NCBI GenBank assembly: GCA_033977485.1
Contig: CM066988.1
Coordinates: forward strand, 32,174,001-32,238,000
DNA from: Hydrangea macrophylla
Taxonomy: Eukaryota > Streptophyta > Magnoliopsida > Cornales > Hydrangeaceae
Direction: 5' to 3'
Length of the DNA: 64,000 nucleotides
Positions within the stretch are counted from its first letter, which is position 1. Every line of letters starts with the position of its first letter. Position numbers and translations under genes: made by a program. Below are positions 1 through 11,089 of this stretch, one piece after another. The notes beneath the pieces are model-generated. The model did no database searches and was not told the DNA's origin. It was given only the letters and a program-made list of their open reading frames with translations.

Positions 1-183
1 GTAGGTCCCACAAGTCACACACAAATATAAGCATATATATATACACACATGTGCCAAAATAAATGCAAATGTGATTCAACAAAACCAAATGTTAGGCATA
101 AAAATGCACAAGTTCAAATTGGATCCACACATTGACCACCAAATTACCATAACACCCTTAATAAAATTTTCCAAAACATTACA
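1..183 (-). repeat. Element F 3' LTR, partial
   Basis: Matches 6976-7159 closely, and the match ends at the LTR terminus (minus strand begins TGTAATGTTTTGG). The rest of this LTR lies beyond the left edge of the window. Confidence 0.85.
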
Positions 184-200
184 ATCTACCCCCTTAAAAG
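184..200 (-). other. Element F polypurine tract
   Basis: Directly next to the 3' LTR the minus strand reads CTTTTAAGGGGGTAGAT, a purine-rich run in the position expected for the plus-strand primer of reverse transcription. Confidence 0.65.
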
Positions 201-504
201 AATTCCATCCCAGAATTTGAAAGGATAAACAAATACATCACAATAAAAGGAAAAGTGAGGATAACATGACCTTGCATCCAACTCGTCTACCAATCTATCA
301 ACCTCAAGACATGCTCTTTCTCACCAAGATGCAACTAGCTCATCCTTGTACAAGGTGCCTTGATCGATAGACTATTCATTCCAATCTAAAATCCTTTTAT
401 CGATACCTGAAATAATAAAAAAAATGAAACAAATCGAGATGGAAGGGCCATGCAATAGGCCACCTTGCCAACTCTAGCAAAAATCTCTAGCAATTAGTCA
501 AAGA

Positions 505-605
505 ATGTGGGGATAACTCCCTGCTTTGCCCAAAACATACAACTCGTGACATGGGGCAGCCTTGAGAAACACGTGGTCTCCAACCTCTAAGGATGAGACT
601 CTCCT
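505..605 (-). pseudogene. Element F integrase C-terminal remnant
   Basis: The minus-strand translation contains LEVGDHVFLKAAPCHELYVL followed by GKAGSYPHI. This resembles the integrase C-terminal motif of Ty3/gypsy elements (VGDxVFLKVSP...GKxGKLSPR). No catalytic core could be read in frame between here and the RNase H remnant, so most of the integrase has decayed or been deleted. Confidence 0.65.
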
Positions 606-1164
606 CCAATGATTTACACAATAATCTTGATGACTGTGTGCTAAAAGCAACTCCTTCGGATAGCTCTAATCTTTTCTGTCATCCCTTGAACTAAAATAGG
701 ACTCAAATAGTTGAATCTTCATCGTCAGTCTACACTGTACTAAGTGAAAGCTGAGTACTCAAGATCTTCCAAAGATTCTAGTAAAACCAAGAATTAGATT
801 AGTACTTCATCGGTGCTCGGCGCGAACCTACTAGTGGGTCAAGTAACACTAATCCAACTTGGCGATGTATTGCTTCATCACTTCTCTAATTAAGTTTATC
901 GACGTAAATTGTGGTACAACTAGAATCTCTCAAAATGTCTTTGTGGTAACTCAAAGGAATCCAACTGATTGCTTTTGAATCTCTAATCTTAGTTGGCATT
1001 AGATGTCCAAGTACCTATTGCCTCGCTACTAGGAGTAAGTGATCAAAAGGACTTGGTCTCTTCATTGAACTGTTGCACGTCCAAAACTTATCTTAAAATA
1101 TAAGGTAGGCGACTTAGCATTAACGATACAAGTTGCTCTAACATCCCCAACTCTGATTGGCTAA

Positions 1165-1454
1165 ACGAGTCAAGAATGATGCATCAAGGATGATGCTTCC
1201 AACTCCTTAATACAAATAACAACGACAACAAACTTCAAGTCGTGGCTATGATGATCCTACTCGTGCGTCTTCAACAATCGTGGATCATAAGCTACAAACT
1301 TGCCTCCTTGCATCGAAATGCAATTAAAATGATCACAAAATACACCACAATACATAGTGTATTCCAATCCTTGTTCGGGAATCACCAAGTCCATCATTGG
1401 TCTCGTTAATGTTAGGTCTTCTACAAAACATTGATGGTAGTCTTCTAGTACCAA
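1165..1454 (-). pseudogene. Element F RNase H remnant
   Basis: A 65-residue open stretch (1257-1454) contains EYTMYCG and the run ISMQGGKFVAYDPRLLKTHE, matching the first part of Ty3/gypsy RNase H (EYTVYCDAS...LMQxGKVIAYASRxLKxHE). After its stop the frame continues with SHDLKFVVVV, the counterpart of the THDLELAAVV segment. The catalytic Asp of the YCDAS motif is replaced by Gly. Family assignment is firm; the enzyme is dead. Confidence 0.75.
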
Positions 1455-1639
1455 TAAGAATTCTAAGCTCTCAAAACATTCTTCGGTGGTGCCAATCTAT
1501 AATGGCTTTAAACCTTCAATGGAATATTCACAAAGATCTCGCTTCTTGAAATAATGTGGCTAAGGAACTCACTTTTGCTAGCTAAAGATCACAAAAGAAA
1601 AGTAGTATGAAACTGGTGCTCTCGCAAAAATTTCTAAGA

Positions 1640-1935
1640 TGATGCAAAGGCGATCCTTGTACTACTCCCAAATAGGTAAAAAGACAAGGACAAACACAAA
1701 ACCAAACAAGTGGTGGATGAAGTAGTCCACAAAAGTTGGTGGCTCAATCGTTGAATCGAAGGGCGTCACCAAGAACTCACATTGCCTAAAGCATGAACGA
1801 AGGGTAGTCTTTGGGAAGTCTTGCTCCCAAATCCTTAAATGATAGCAATTTGATTCAACTCGTAGCAGTCGATGTAAAACCTAAAAAGATATGTCTATCT
1901 TCTTTGCAAATAGAAGGGTGCTCTCACGTCGAAGC
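1640..1935 (-). pseudogene. Element F reverse transcriptase remnant
   Basis: Two minus-strand segments match the fingers/palm of Ty3/gypsy RT. One is FAKKI...FYIDCYELNQIAI near 1850-1925, corresponding to [23 protein letters not shown]. The other is EFLVTPFDSTIEPPTFVDY near 1720-1790, corresponding to EFLVMPFGLTNAPATFxxL. The YxDD region is not recognisable, and the spacing to RNase H is much shorter than normal, so internal sequence has been lost. Confidence 0.7.
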
Positions 1936-1999
1936 ATTAGGGCGGATGAACTCTTAAACTCTGCCAATCATCAATCTGAGTCTTTAATTCTTGTTACTT

Positions 2000-4800
2000 T
2001 ACGAGTGCCAAAAGAAAGGAAAAAGGGCCAAAATAAGCAGCATGTCTTCAACAAAGTCTAACATGAATTCAACGTCATAGATGGACGAAAACAAAGGAAA
2101 GTCCTACGGAAACGTGTCTGAGTACTCACAAATAGTTTGGAGGGAATTCTTCACGAATTGCCTCACTTTCATCACACAACAAAATAAGGGAATTAAACAC
2201 CATGACTTCTCTTGCGTAACTAGGCAAAAAACAAAGTCGGAAAGCTTAAGAAGTCTCCCAAAAGCCAAAACAATCCCCTAACTGGTAAACAAGGTAACTC
2301 TCCCTCCAAAGCAAACAATACAACATTAAATGTATAAATTAGGCCATGCTAAAAGAAAAGCAATACTTTATATGACATCAGTGATGGAATTTAAATATGA
2401 AATTCTGATTTGAGTCCAAAGCTTACAAACTCGCAATTGCGATATACCAAGTGTAGCAGGACTAAACCTCCAACGAGGTTATCGATAATGAGCATAGAAC
2501 CCAAACGATCTACCTCCAAAATACAAAGTAATGATAAATACTAGTAATAGAATATGCATTAGTATAAAACAAAAGGTATGTTCCCTATGTCAATGCAAAA
2601 TCAATGATAGAAGGATCTGATTGTTCACTCTACTCCCCTCAAATAAAAGGGAATGAAACAATGGAATCAATAGATAAAATCCAATTGAATGTGGTGAACA
2701 ACCCAGGATAACAGATCAGATAATCACAAGGGATCAGTAATAGAATCCGGTAAAAATAATAGATGAAACTTATCTACTAATCCAAGCAATGGAAAAACTC
2801 TCAAGTCATGAAATGAAAACAAATTATCGCATAACCTTAATAACACATCGACACCTTATTGACCAAGGAATAAGGTTAACTCAAAGGAACATCTTCGTAA
2901 GATGGGGAGCAACACTGACTTTCAAAAGTTTGCATATATAAGCTCAACACATTAACTAAATCAAAGATGTCAACTAAATAGACTTGCAAAAAAAATCAGG
3001 GTAAGGAGCAACATGGATATAAGTAAGTCCGAACAATAGAACTCTTAAGTTATGAAATAAAATGTACCATTTCATAACCTCAATAACTCAACCAATTTCT
3101 TACTGCCCAAAGAGTAAGGTCAACACAAAGCAACATCTCAAGAACGATAGGGAACAACATAAATTAGCAAAAGTACATACGTTCGAGTTCAAAGCGATAT
3201 AAGGTCAAAGAACCCAACTAAACAAACTTGTCGAATAAAATTGACTCAAGGGGTAACATGGGGTATGCATAAATCCAAACAATGTAGGACTCTCAAGTTA
3301 TGAAACAAGAATTAATTATTTCATAAAATTCAACTATTCAATTGGTGCCTCATCTGCAAAGGAGTAAGACTACTATGGGGCAAATCAGAATAGGATATGA
3401 AACAATAATTTCATGTGAGAGAGTATGATACTCGCAAGTTCAATGCGATATAAAAAGATTATCGAAGAACTCAACTAAATAAATGTATGGAGCTAAAATC
3501 AATTCTAAGCATAACAAGTCCAAAGGAAGGACATCACGATGCCAAAGATGGAAAATGGGAACACCCAAATAAAATGTAAAGGGTGAGGTAAATTGGAATC
3601 AAGGCAACATAAGTTCTTCGTGAAGAAAATTTAAAAGGATGTGATAGTATAAACAATGGGGCAAAAATGCCTTTTTTGAGAATCGAAGATGACAAGGATC
3701 TATCAATAGATCTAATTCAAATAAGTAGTACAAAGTGAGGAACCGTGATCACTCACAAGAAAGGGAACACATAAATAAATAGTGTTTCTAAATGGGAGGC
3801 CCATTGCTAACCAAACAATGTCAACAACAAATCTCTAGTAGGTACTGATAATCAATCCAAGCAAATGGTCCTACGAACTCAACAATAACATACCCATCAA
3901 AACGGTCTAGGCACAAAATAGTGAAAGAAGCTTTACAAAACTATGAGACACATTTTTCTCAAGGAAAGTGACTACCACTTGAATCTACAAGAATTTACTA
4001 GTGTAAAAGATATATTTATCATTGGGAAAAGAAATTGATAGACTCGAATAATCTATACCAAGACAAGAAGGTTAAATCATTAATTAATGGACTCGAATGA
4101 TTTACCCGAGAACAAGAAGGTTGAATCAATAATCAATGAATCGTATCATAGAAATGACTGTAATCAACTCAAAGGAGTAATATGATTCTTTTAACTAATA
4201 AGAGATTAAAGAAAACTCTAAGAATTGACAATACGATAATGAATAAGGGGGAAATACCTCACAACATCAAATAAGTTACAAGTAGTCAATATGAATACAT
4301 AGATTATAAGTAACTACCCAAGGCTATCAATATTATGCCGTATATCACCTTAACTACACTTAATCATCTATGTGTGCATCGCACAAAGAGCAATATCAAT
4401 TATCATGTTACACTAATGTAAACATATAGAGCATATGCATGTAAGCATGTAAACACATAATCCCTGAGGCATGTAACATCTAAACATACTTGATTGAGAA
4501 CTTTCAATTTAAAGTAAGCGATGACATAACTCATCATGTATAACTGTAAAACAATCCAACGAACACATGTACCCATAAGATAACATAGATACAATGAATT
4601 TAGACATATGGTCATTTAAGCAATATAAGCATGTTAGCATATAATCGTGTAGGCAAGCAAACTTGCTCACTTAATCAATATCTCAACTTTAAATGAGAAT
4701 TTCAAATTTAGTCGATCACTTATGATCACAATTTAAATAACAAGTAATAGCCATGCATAGGCCAAATAACTCCCAAAGTTCTAAAGTATTCGAACCCAGT
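2000..4800 (-). other. Element F internal region, no recognisable coding
   Basis: This would hold gag and protease in an intact element, but I can read neither zinc knuckles nor a protease motif. The sequence is AT-rich, closed by stops in all frames, and includes a three-unit tandem repeat. It may be a decayed gag or a non-coding replacement. Confidence 0.5.
2795..3350. repeat. Diverged tandem repeat, period about 245 bp
   Basis: The phrase CTCAAGTYATGAAAYAA recurs near 2799, 3041 and 3291. Each copy is followed by similar text (CATAACC...TAAGGTYAAC...GGAGCAACA...). Units have diverged by substitutions and small indels. Confidence 0.6.
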
Positions 4801-4802
4801 TA

Positions 4803-4814
4803 GCTCTGATATCA
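4803..4814 (-). other. Element F primer binding site
   Basis: Minus-strand TGATATCAGAGC, three bases inside the LTR, is a one-base variant of TGGTATCAGAGC, the site complementary to initiator Met-tRNA in plant Ty3/gypsy elements. Confidence 0.75.
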
Positions 4815-4817
4815 TTC

Positions 4818-7159
4818 TATCACGTCCCGAAAATCGATGACACATGTATGGGTCAAAGAGTCAAAGAAAGAGGTTAAGGAGGAGAAGAGATACCACGTGG
4901 ACCAATCAAGAGGTGCGGAAACAACAAAAGAATCTTACATGGATTCCAATTATAGTCAACAAGCAACTACTGACCTCGCATTGACCAAATGAGTCAAAGA
5001 TGGTCAATGAGCACAATTTTTGTTTAAAAATGATTTAACAAATGAATTTAAATCATCACTGGTTTTAGGAATTGAAATTCATTTGTACCTCTTTTGCAAA
5101 AAGGATTAGTTTTAAAGAAATAAATTTAAATAAAAAAATGTAAAAAAAAATAAAAATGAAATCCGTTTGAACTAGATTCTAGCACTTATATAGTAGTTTT
5201 GGCTGCACAAAGAGTAGTAAGGAGCAAAAAAACTGAAATTGTAAGGATTAGGATTGGGGCCAATTTCACACAAAATCAAGCCTAAAGCAAATACAAAAGG
5301 AAGCTATTAAATAAGACTTATTAAGGTAACAACAAGCTTACTCAGCACGTCAAGACCAACACTAAAGTCGTACACAAGTTTCCCAAAATGATATAACTAC
5401 AAACACCCATGATTTAATAGAGTCCTTGTGTAATTCACATTCTATATAAGCATCAAAGTGCTTCAAGTATTTAAATGAGTTAGTAGAGGACTCTACATAC
5501 AAGCCAAAAGATATAAAAGGGCTAACATATGTCCGAATGAAGTATCAAATGAATTGAACTACAAGTTCACATCTGTTACAATTACTTTTTTTTAATAAAA
5601 CTAGAAGTTTGAAAGGTTTGAAACTAAAATTCTTCTTGAAAGATATCTTCAAAATACGACTTCAAGCGTCGAGTAGCTCTTGGGCCTTGCCCCAACTTGA
5701 TAAAAGCTTAAAAATGATTTGTCATTTTTATGAGAATGACAGCTCATAGAAAGTACTACAAGATATGTTGTAAATTTCATACAAACTATGAAATGAATGC
5801 TATGAATGCCACCAAGGCAAATGCGAGTGAAATAAAGCCCAAGGGCCATGCATGATGGAACCACTCCCATCGTTATCGGACTGTGAGTAGTCCCTCATTG
5901 GGAACTTAGCATACCAACCATCCAAGAGCAAATCAGCTATTAGTTGGAGTTTGGCACGTGCTTAGGCACGTCTATCCTGTCTCACCTCACAACCTTCATA
6001 TGGTTTTCACTTTTATCATTTATCCACTCTTTGGGATTTATCCCCCACATAGGATTTCTTATAACATGTATGTCATGCTATGAGGTTACCTAGTTGGCTA
6101 TAAATGCTTTGAATCCCTTGATTCGTATGTCAATGCCCACACATGAATGAAATTAACATTTCTCTATGAAGGTTGAATATCAACGGGCATTCATCAATAA
6201 TTATGAAATACTCAATTCATAACAATTTAACAAGTTTTAAAGAAACATCGTTATTTGAGTTCTAGGATTTCAAGAACAACACATAATTTTACATCATGCT
6301 TTTCACTTCAAGTGTGTAATCACAAAGGCAATTAAACACTGAATTCCCTAATTCAATATATGTATATCATAACACATATTTTCAACCCAAAGGCTAAGCA
6401 CATAAGCACATAGTCAAGTAATTATGCTCTCACCCCAAATTGATAAACATTTAATCAATTAATAGTATTTTAAACATTTAATCAAGCTCATCAACATACA
6501 CTTAAGCTAGGGAGGAAGGCAAGGGAGGGTTCAACCTTGAACCCATTCTAAACCCTAACTTTGAAAATCACCAAGAAATTCATAGTAGGTATGAACTTTA
6601 CAAAATATATATGTAATAAATTCGACCTTGGTGTCCTTGAAAACGAAACACCCAAACAAGCCCTATTGAGAGAGAAGAGAAATCCTGAAATGGTCATGGA
6701 TGTCGAAATCAATAGCACCCAAGCGTAGCCCTTGTCAAGAGGGTCAAATTTGCCCTTAATAGCTAGCTCCAAAAATGGCTCTAGGCTCTTCAAAATGAAG
6801 CATCAATGCTTGGCTTCCATGGGGTTTTTTTTGTCCTAGACCATAGAGAGAGAAGAGAGATAAGAAGAAGAAAGAAAAAGAAAGAGATATGAGAGAGAGA
6901 GAGAGAGGTGAGGCTGCCGTATAAGAGGGAGAGAGAAAGTATAAAGCTTCTATGGTAAGCTTTGGTGTTAGTTGGGACGGGTCCCATAAGTCACACACAC
7001 AAACATAAGCATATATACACACACATGTGCCAAATTAAATGCAAATGTAATACCACAAAACTAAATGTTAGGCATAAAAATGCACAAGTTCAAATTAGGT
7101 CCACACATTGTGCACCAAATTACTATAATACCCTTAATCAAATTTTCCAAAACATTACA
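4818..7159 (-). repeat. Element F 5' LTR (about 2.34 kb)
   Basis: Bounded on the left by the primer site and on the right by the point where similarity to positions 1-183 stops. Minus-strand ends are TGTAATG...CGTGATA. The following five bases (CTACC, 7160-7164) would be the target-site duplication, but the partner lies outside the window. A purine-rich GA/AAG stretch lies at 6841-6930. Confidence 0.75.
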
Positions 7160-7164
7160 CTACC

Positions 7165-8216
7165 ATTTTTGGAATTGAAACGGTCTTCTAAATAATTTTT
7201 AAAGATAAATTAAATAGATGTACATAATCACCGTCTAATTTAAGATTAAAGTCATAACACCAAGGTAAGAGTGAAAATTAATATTAATACACTTTTTCTT
7301 CACTTCACATAAGTTGGGATTGAATTCGTGTAATCTGCAAAATAACAAAGTTTAGTACATTTAAGCTAATAAAACATTAAAAAATTGAAATTTTGAACCA
7401 AAAATAAAATACTAAACCTTTGACTTTGGTTTCTTGCTGGGTCACAGCGGATGAACTCTAAGAACACAATCAAGGCCAAACCAAATCCTAATCTAATTTG
7501 GGAATGGAATATGGATAGGGTGTGCTTGGGGCTTTAATAGGTGATTATAACAACTACGTAACAAAGAAATCTAGCATTTACTTGTAAATTCTATCTTACA
7601 GTGAATGGAATTTTTGTTACAAAAAAAATGGAAATTTAGGGTTTCAGACTATTTTAGGGGACATCTACAACTACTAACTCTACTAAAAACATTAATAACA
7701 CTAACATCTAAAAACTAATTTTTCATATAGTAGATAAAAATAATTATAGATACTTCAAAATTTATAGAAATATTTTACTACTACAAATTAGCAAAGGACC
7801 TACAATCAAACAAATATTTAAGAACTAAATTGAGAAATATAGTACACAAAGTTTTGTTACATGTTTTTGAACATGAAATCATCAATTATAGAAAAGAAAA
7901 TCTTTACAACTTTTAGAACTAGAAAAAGCAAAGAAAAGCTTAAATTTCTACTTCTAAGGACACTATGAAGTGCTTACATGGTAACCTTCCTAGACTTCTC
8001 TCTCTGTGGTTCTCTATTTGGCTATGTATTGTGTGTGTTGGCTCTCTGGTTGGTTCTCCTTTCTTCACCTTCAGTGGATGTTATTTATAGACGAAGGAAG
8101 ATGTAAATTCGTCATTGTATTAGTCATTTGAACAGAGAAGAAAGGGAACCTTGGCCATTTTTTCCAATCTTAGTCTAAGTTTTTCTAACCATTCTGACAC
8201 CCTTTGAACCAATATG

Positions 8217-8279
<63 letters not shown>

Positions 8280-8800
8280 CTTTGTATCTATACAACAAAA
8301 AAAAAAAAATCACCATCAACCCTTGAATGCATGGTTGATTATTTTCTTCGTTGGCTGTTGTTCTTTTTTTCCTTTTTTTTTTTATTCTTCTTTGGTTTAG
8401 TTTTTATATGCTTTTGAAAATGGTAGTTTGGGATTTGTAAATTCCAATAAGCACATGGGAGATAATCCCATGTGTTTGCTGCTTCTTTCCTTCCCTTTAT
8501 TGTATTATTTCACTTCATTTTCACCTAAACATATAAAACATATAAAGCACATAATTACACACATTTGAGTGACATCATCATTAAACCATATTAATTCCAA
8601 AATGCATGTAAAACTAGGAATTTGGGGATTAAATGGACACCATATCTATTATATTGGCACATGAATATGCAATATTCATTGTTTGCCACTAACCTAGGAG
8701 CCTAGAAGAACTAAAATACTAGAAAAAGAAGAACTGCTATGAACAAACAAGAAAATAGGTCTAAACTAAGATCATATCCCTAAAACAAAAAAGATTTAAC
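7165..8800. other. AT-rich region without recognised genes
   Basis: No open frame with recognisable similarity. It contains a GA microsatellite and a possible TATA box in a promoter-like setting on the minus strand near 8090 (CTATAAATAACATCC). It may include the decayed R-U5 end of element D's LTR, but I could not find that terminus. Confidence 0.4.
8215..8277. repeat. (CA)n(GA)n microsatellite
   Basis: A short CA run followed by about 24 GA dinucleotides. Confidence 0.95.
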
Positions 8801-9770
8801 TAATCCCAAGAGATTTTATGAGTGCTTTGGAATCCTCCAATGGAGTTTCCTTGAGCCCTCTCTAGTTCTCATGATTTTCTGGTGCATTAGATGGAGAGGG
8901 TAAGGCCCTTATTTATAGTTTGGGAATCGAGTTGTGTTTTCTATGTTTAAGCAATGTGGGGTGGAAATACAAGCTTTCAAGGCTTGTATCTAGGTTATTT
9001 GAGGTGTACCTAAGAGGTTTTAGATGTTGTGCATTTGATTGGTCGAATTTGTGCTAGTTCACGGGGGTTGGGACCAAACGGATGGCTCAGATTGAGTTCT
9101 AGGATGAATGCCATAGTGGAGTTTGCTGAAGACCATGCGGCCATCTCAAGAGCTGCATGGCTCACTCTGAGTGCCACTATGGCACTTCGCCCAGAAAGTT
9201 ATGTTTTCACTCCTTTGTTCCCGGACTTCGTTCTCTCACCTCAGTTATCATTTTTGGGCTTGTGATATACCGTTAGAAAGGTATGGAAGTCTAGTTTACA
9301 ATGTTTTTGGTTAAATTCAAACATAATTTGTATATTTTGAGTTATGATTAAAAAGGTGAGACTGACTCTAAAAATAGAGCTAACCAGAGAAGCGTAGAAG
9401 GGCTATTTTGGCATAAAGATTCTCCTAAGCAATTTTTTTACCAATATGAAGGCTCGAGGTATCATTTTAAGCTAATTTAGAAATATTTTGTAAAGGGAGC
9501 TCTCAGGATCACACCCTGAGGTCTAAAATTTACTCGATAAAGGTGATTTTTGTCACTTCATGTGAAACGCCTATCCTAACTTGTTGTCTCTAAATTTAGT
9601 TTCTAATGTACCTAAGTATTCCTAGAGGTTATTCTAATGTGTATAAGAGTCCATGGTGCTTCATAGAGTTTTGCTTCACATAACTGACAAATCCTGATTC
9701 CAATCATAGGGTTGTTCTTGAGGCGGGATTCTTTCTGTCGAACGGCCAAACCAAAATAGGGTGTCTACAA
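8800..9770 (-). repeat. Element D 3' LTR, left end not identified
   Basis: Ends at 9770 with the TGTAGACACCC terminus. Shares with the LTRs of A and B, in the same order on the minus strand: terminus, the box TACCGTTRGAAAGGTA (near 9270), a GC-rich dyad cluster (9108-9190) and a TATA box (8908-8917). The R-U5 part with hairpin and TATCCACA end could not be found. Confidence 0.65.
8908..8917 (-). promoter_or_regulatory. TATA box of element D LTR
   Basis: Minus strand CTATAAATAAG, located 190-280 bp downstream of the GC dyad cluster, the same layout as the other Tat LTRs here. Confidence 0.55.
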
Positions 9771-9786
9771 TTTGTCCCTCTTTGAC
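9771..9786 (-). other. Element D polypurine tract
   Basis: Minus strand TCAAAGAGGGACAAAT directly abuts the LTR terminus. Element B has CAAAGAGGGGCAAAC at the same place. Confidence 0.7.
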
Positions 9787-9932
9787 AAAGCTTTGCAAGT
9801 AATGCACATCATAAGGGAATGTCAAAGTATGACAACCTTTTAGTGAGTCCAGAAGACTTTCAGAAGAAAATCAACATATGCAAGCACGCACACAAAGAAA
9901 ATCTCAAAAATTGAATGGTCGCGCTCGAAAGA

Positions 9933-9978
9933 GCCGCCTACGTATTCCCTTACACGAAATTAGTCCAACCGTAGTTCA
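9933..9978 (-). other. TACGTAGGC box, element D
   Basis: Plus strand starts GCCTACGTATTCCC and ends CCGTAGTTC, a diverged copy of the box found in A and B. It sits about 160 bp from the LTR, as in B (about 160 bp). Confidence 0.7.
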
Positions 9979-10079
9979 ATGAGCATACTACATGCAAGAA
10001 ATAATTCAAGTAAAACACAATGAATGATATAAGACTTAAACTACTGCTAACTTGCAACATACTCGGGGATTTCTCCATC

Positions 10080-10680
10080 TGGAACCATAGGACCATTCAA
10101 TGGGGTCCAATCTAGAACAATTCAATAGGGTGTCCAATCTAGGACGATTCTATGGGGCATTCAATCTAGGATGATTCAACAGGGATTGCCTAATCTAGAG
10201 GACTTCAATAGATTTGCCTCATCTAGAGGGCTTAAATGGATTTGCCTCATCTTGAGGGCTTTATAATAGGTTTGCCTTAATCTAGACGACTTCACGGTAG
10301 GTTTGCCTCATCTTGAGGGCTTCATAATGGGTTTGCCTTATCTTGAGGGCTTCATAACATCTCCGTGTGTAGCTCTTTGAGCTAGGTGCAGACAAGGAGG
10401 TCTCTATAGCCACTAAAGGCGAACTAGACCTAAAATACACAGGGATGAGCCATAATTACAAGCAAACTTCACAAGCATTGCAACAACAACACTGGGTTTG
10501 CCTTATCTTGAGGGATTTATGACATCTCTGTGCATAACTCTTCGAGCTAGGTGGAGACAAGGTGGTCTTTAGAGCCACTTAAGGTGAACTAGGCCTAAAA
10601 TATGCAGTGATGAGCCATAAACATCATAAGCATTGCAACGACGACAACGGGTTACCTCATCTTGAGGGCTTTAACTAGTT
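10080..10680. repeat. Nested tandem repeats in element D 3' region
   Basis: Short degenerate units of about 30-40 bp built on TTGCCTCATCTTGAGGGCTT run through 10080-10350. A longer unit of 155-165 bp starts at 10329, 10494 and 10649. No open frame spans them. The 3' regions of Tat elements are known to be hypervariable and rich in tandem repeats. Confidence 0.7.
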
Positions 10681-10818
10681 TTGGGCATAATAGAGCCTTG
10701 AGAGGTGAACTACTATTCCAAGTATTAACTCGATTGGGGAATGAATTTCTAGTGTAATGTGATACAATTCTACTAGGGAAAATGTATTCATGGAGTCATT
10801 CAAGGTGAGCCACAAGAA

Positions 10819-10823
10819 CCATG
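10819..10823. other. Target-site duplication of element A (left), CCATG
   Basis: CCATG here and at 31707-31711 flank element A exactly. Confidence 0.95.
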
Positions 10824-10916
10824 TGTGGATACCGGGCTTCCGTCTCTTTGTTGGGTTTTGAGACTTGTTTGATTTTTGATCAAAGAAAGAAAATGGTGGT
10901 CTGTTGAAAACAGATA

Positions 10917-10927
10917 CAGAGTCACCA
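10917..10927 (-). other. Primer-site-like sequence in element A 3' LTR (mutated)
   Basis: Minus strand TGGTGACTCTG; the other LTR has TGGCGACTCTG, matching the first 11 bases of the primer binding site. Confidence 0.6.
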
Positions 10928-11073
10928 CTTGGTCTTTAAGGAACCAAGAAACCTAATTTTGACTCACCCAAGCGGATAAGGGCACCGGCCCTTCATAACC
11001 AAAGAACTTGGTTCGGGGTTTTGGTACGAGAGAGGAAGGAGCCTTTGTCACGACTAAAACACCCTCAACTCGC

Positions 11074-11089
11074 CCCGTCTTTCAACGGG
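11074..11089 (-). other. GNRA-loop hairpin in element A 3' LTR
   Basis: Minus strand CCCGTTGAAAGACGGG: six-pair stem with one U-G pair and a GAAA loop. Confidence 0.75.

Larger units (their letters stand above)
1..7159 (-). mobile_element. Element F: degenerate Ty3/gypsy LTR retrotransposon (left LTR cut by window edge)
   Basis: Positions 1-183 and 6976-7159 are the same sequence in direct orientation, so they belong to two LTRs. Just inside the right LTR, 4803-4814 reads on the minus strand as TGATATCAGAGC, a one-base variant of the initiator-Met tRNA primer site used by many plant Ty3/gypsy elements. The element therefore runs right to left. On the minus strand the order is LTR, primer site, about 2.8 kb without recognisable coding, then RT, RNase H and integrase C-terminal remnants, purine tract and LTR. 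All coding is broken by stops and frameshifts. The clade is uncertain; the primer site and integrase tail suggest a chromovirus. Confidence 0.85.

Noticed and set aside
4403..4615. Short minus-strand ORFs in element F (also 5649-5870 and 6548-7022)
   Set aside because: Within an AT-rich LTR or non-coding internal DNA, with no family signature.
8214..8417. 67-residue frame starting in CA/GA repeats
   Set aside because: Low-complexity microsatellite translation.
7165..8800. Possible host gene between elements F and D
   Set aside because: A TATA-like site and T-rich stretches exist, but no exon with coding character or recognisable protein could be read on either strand.
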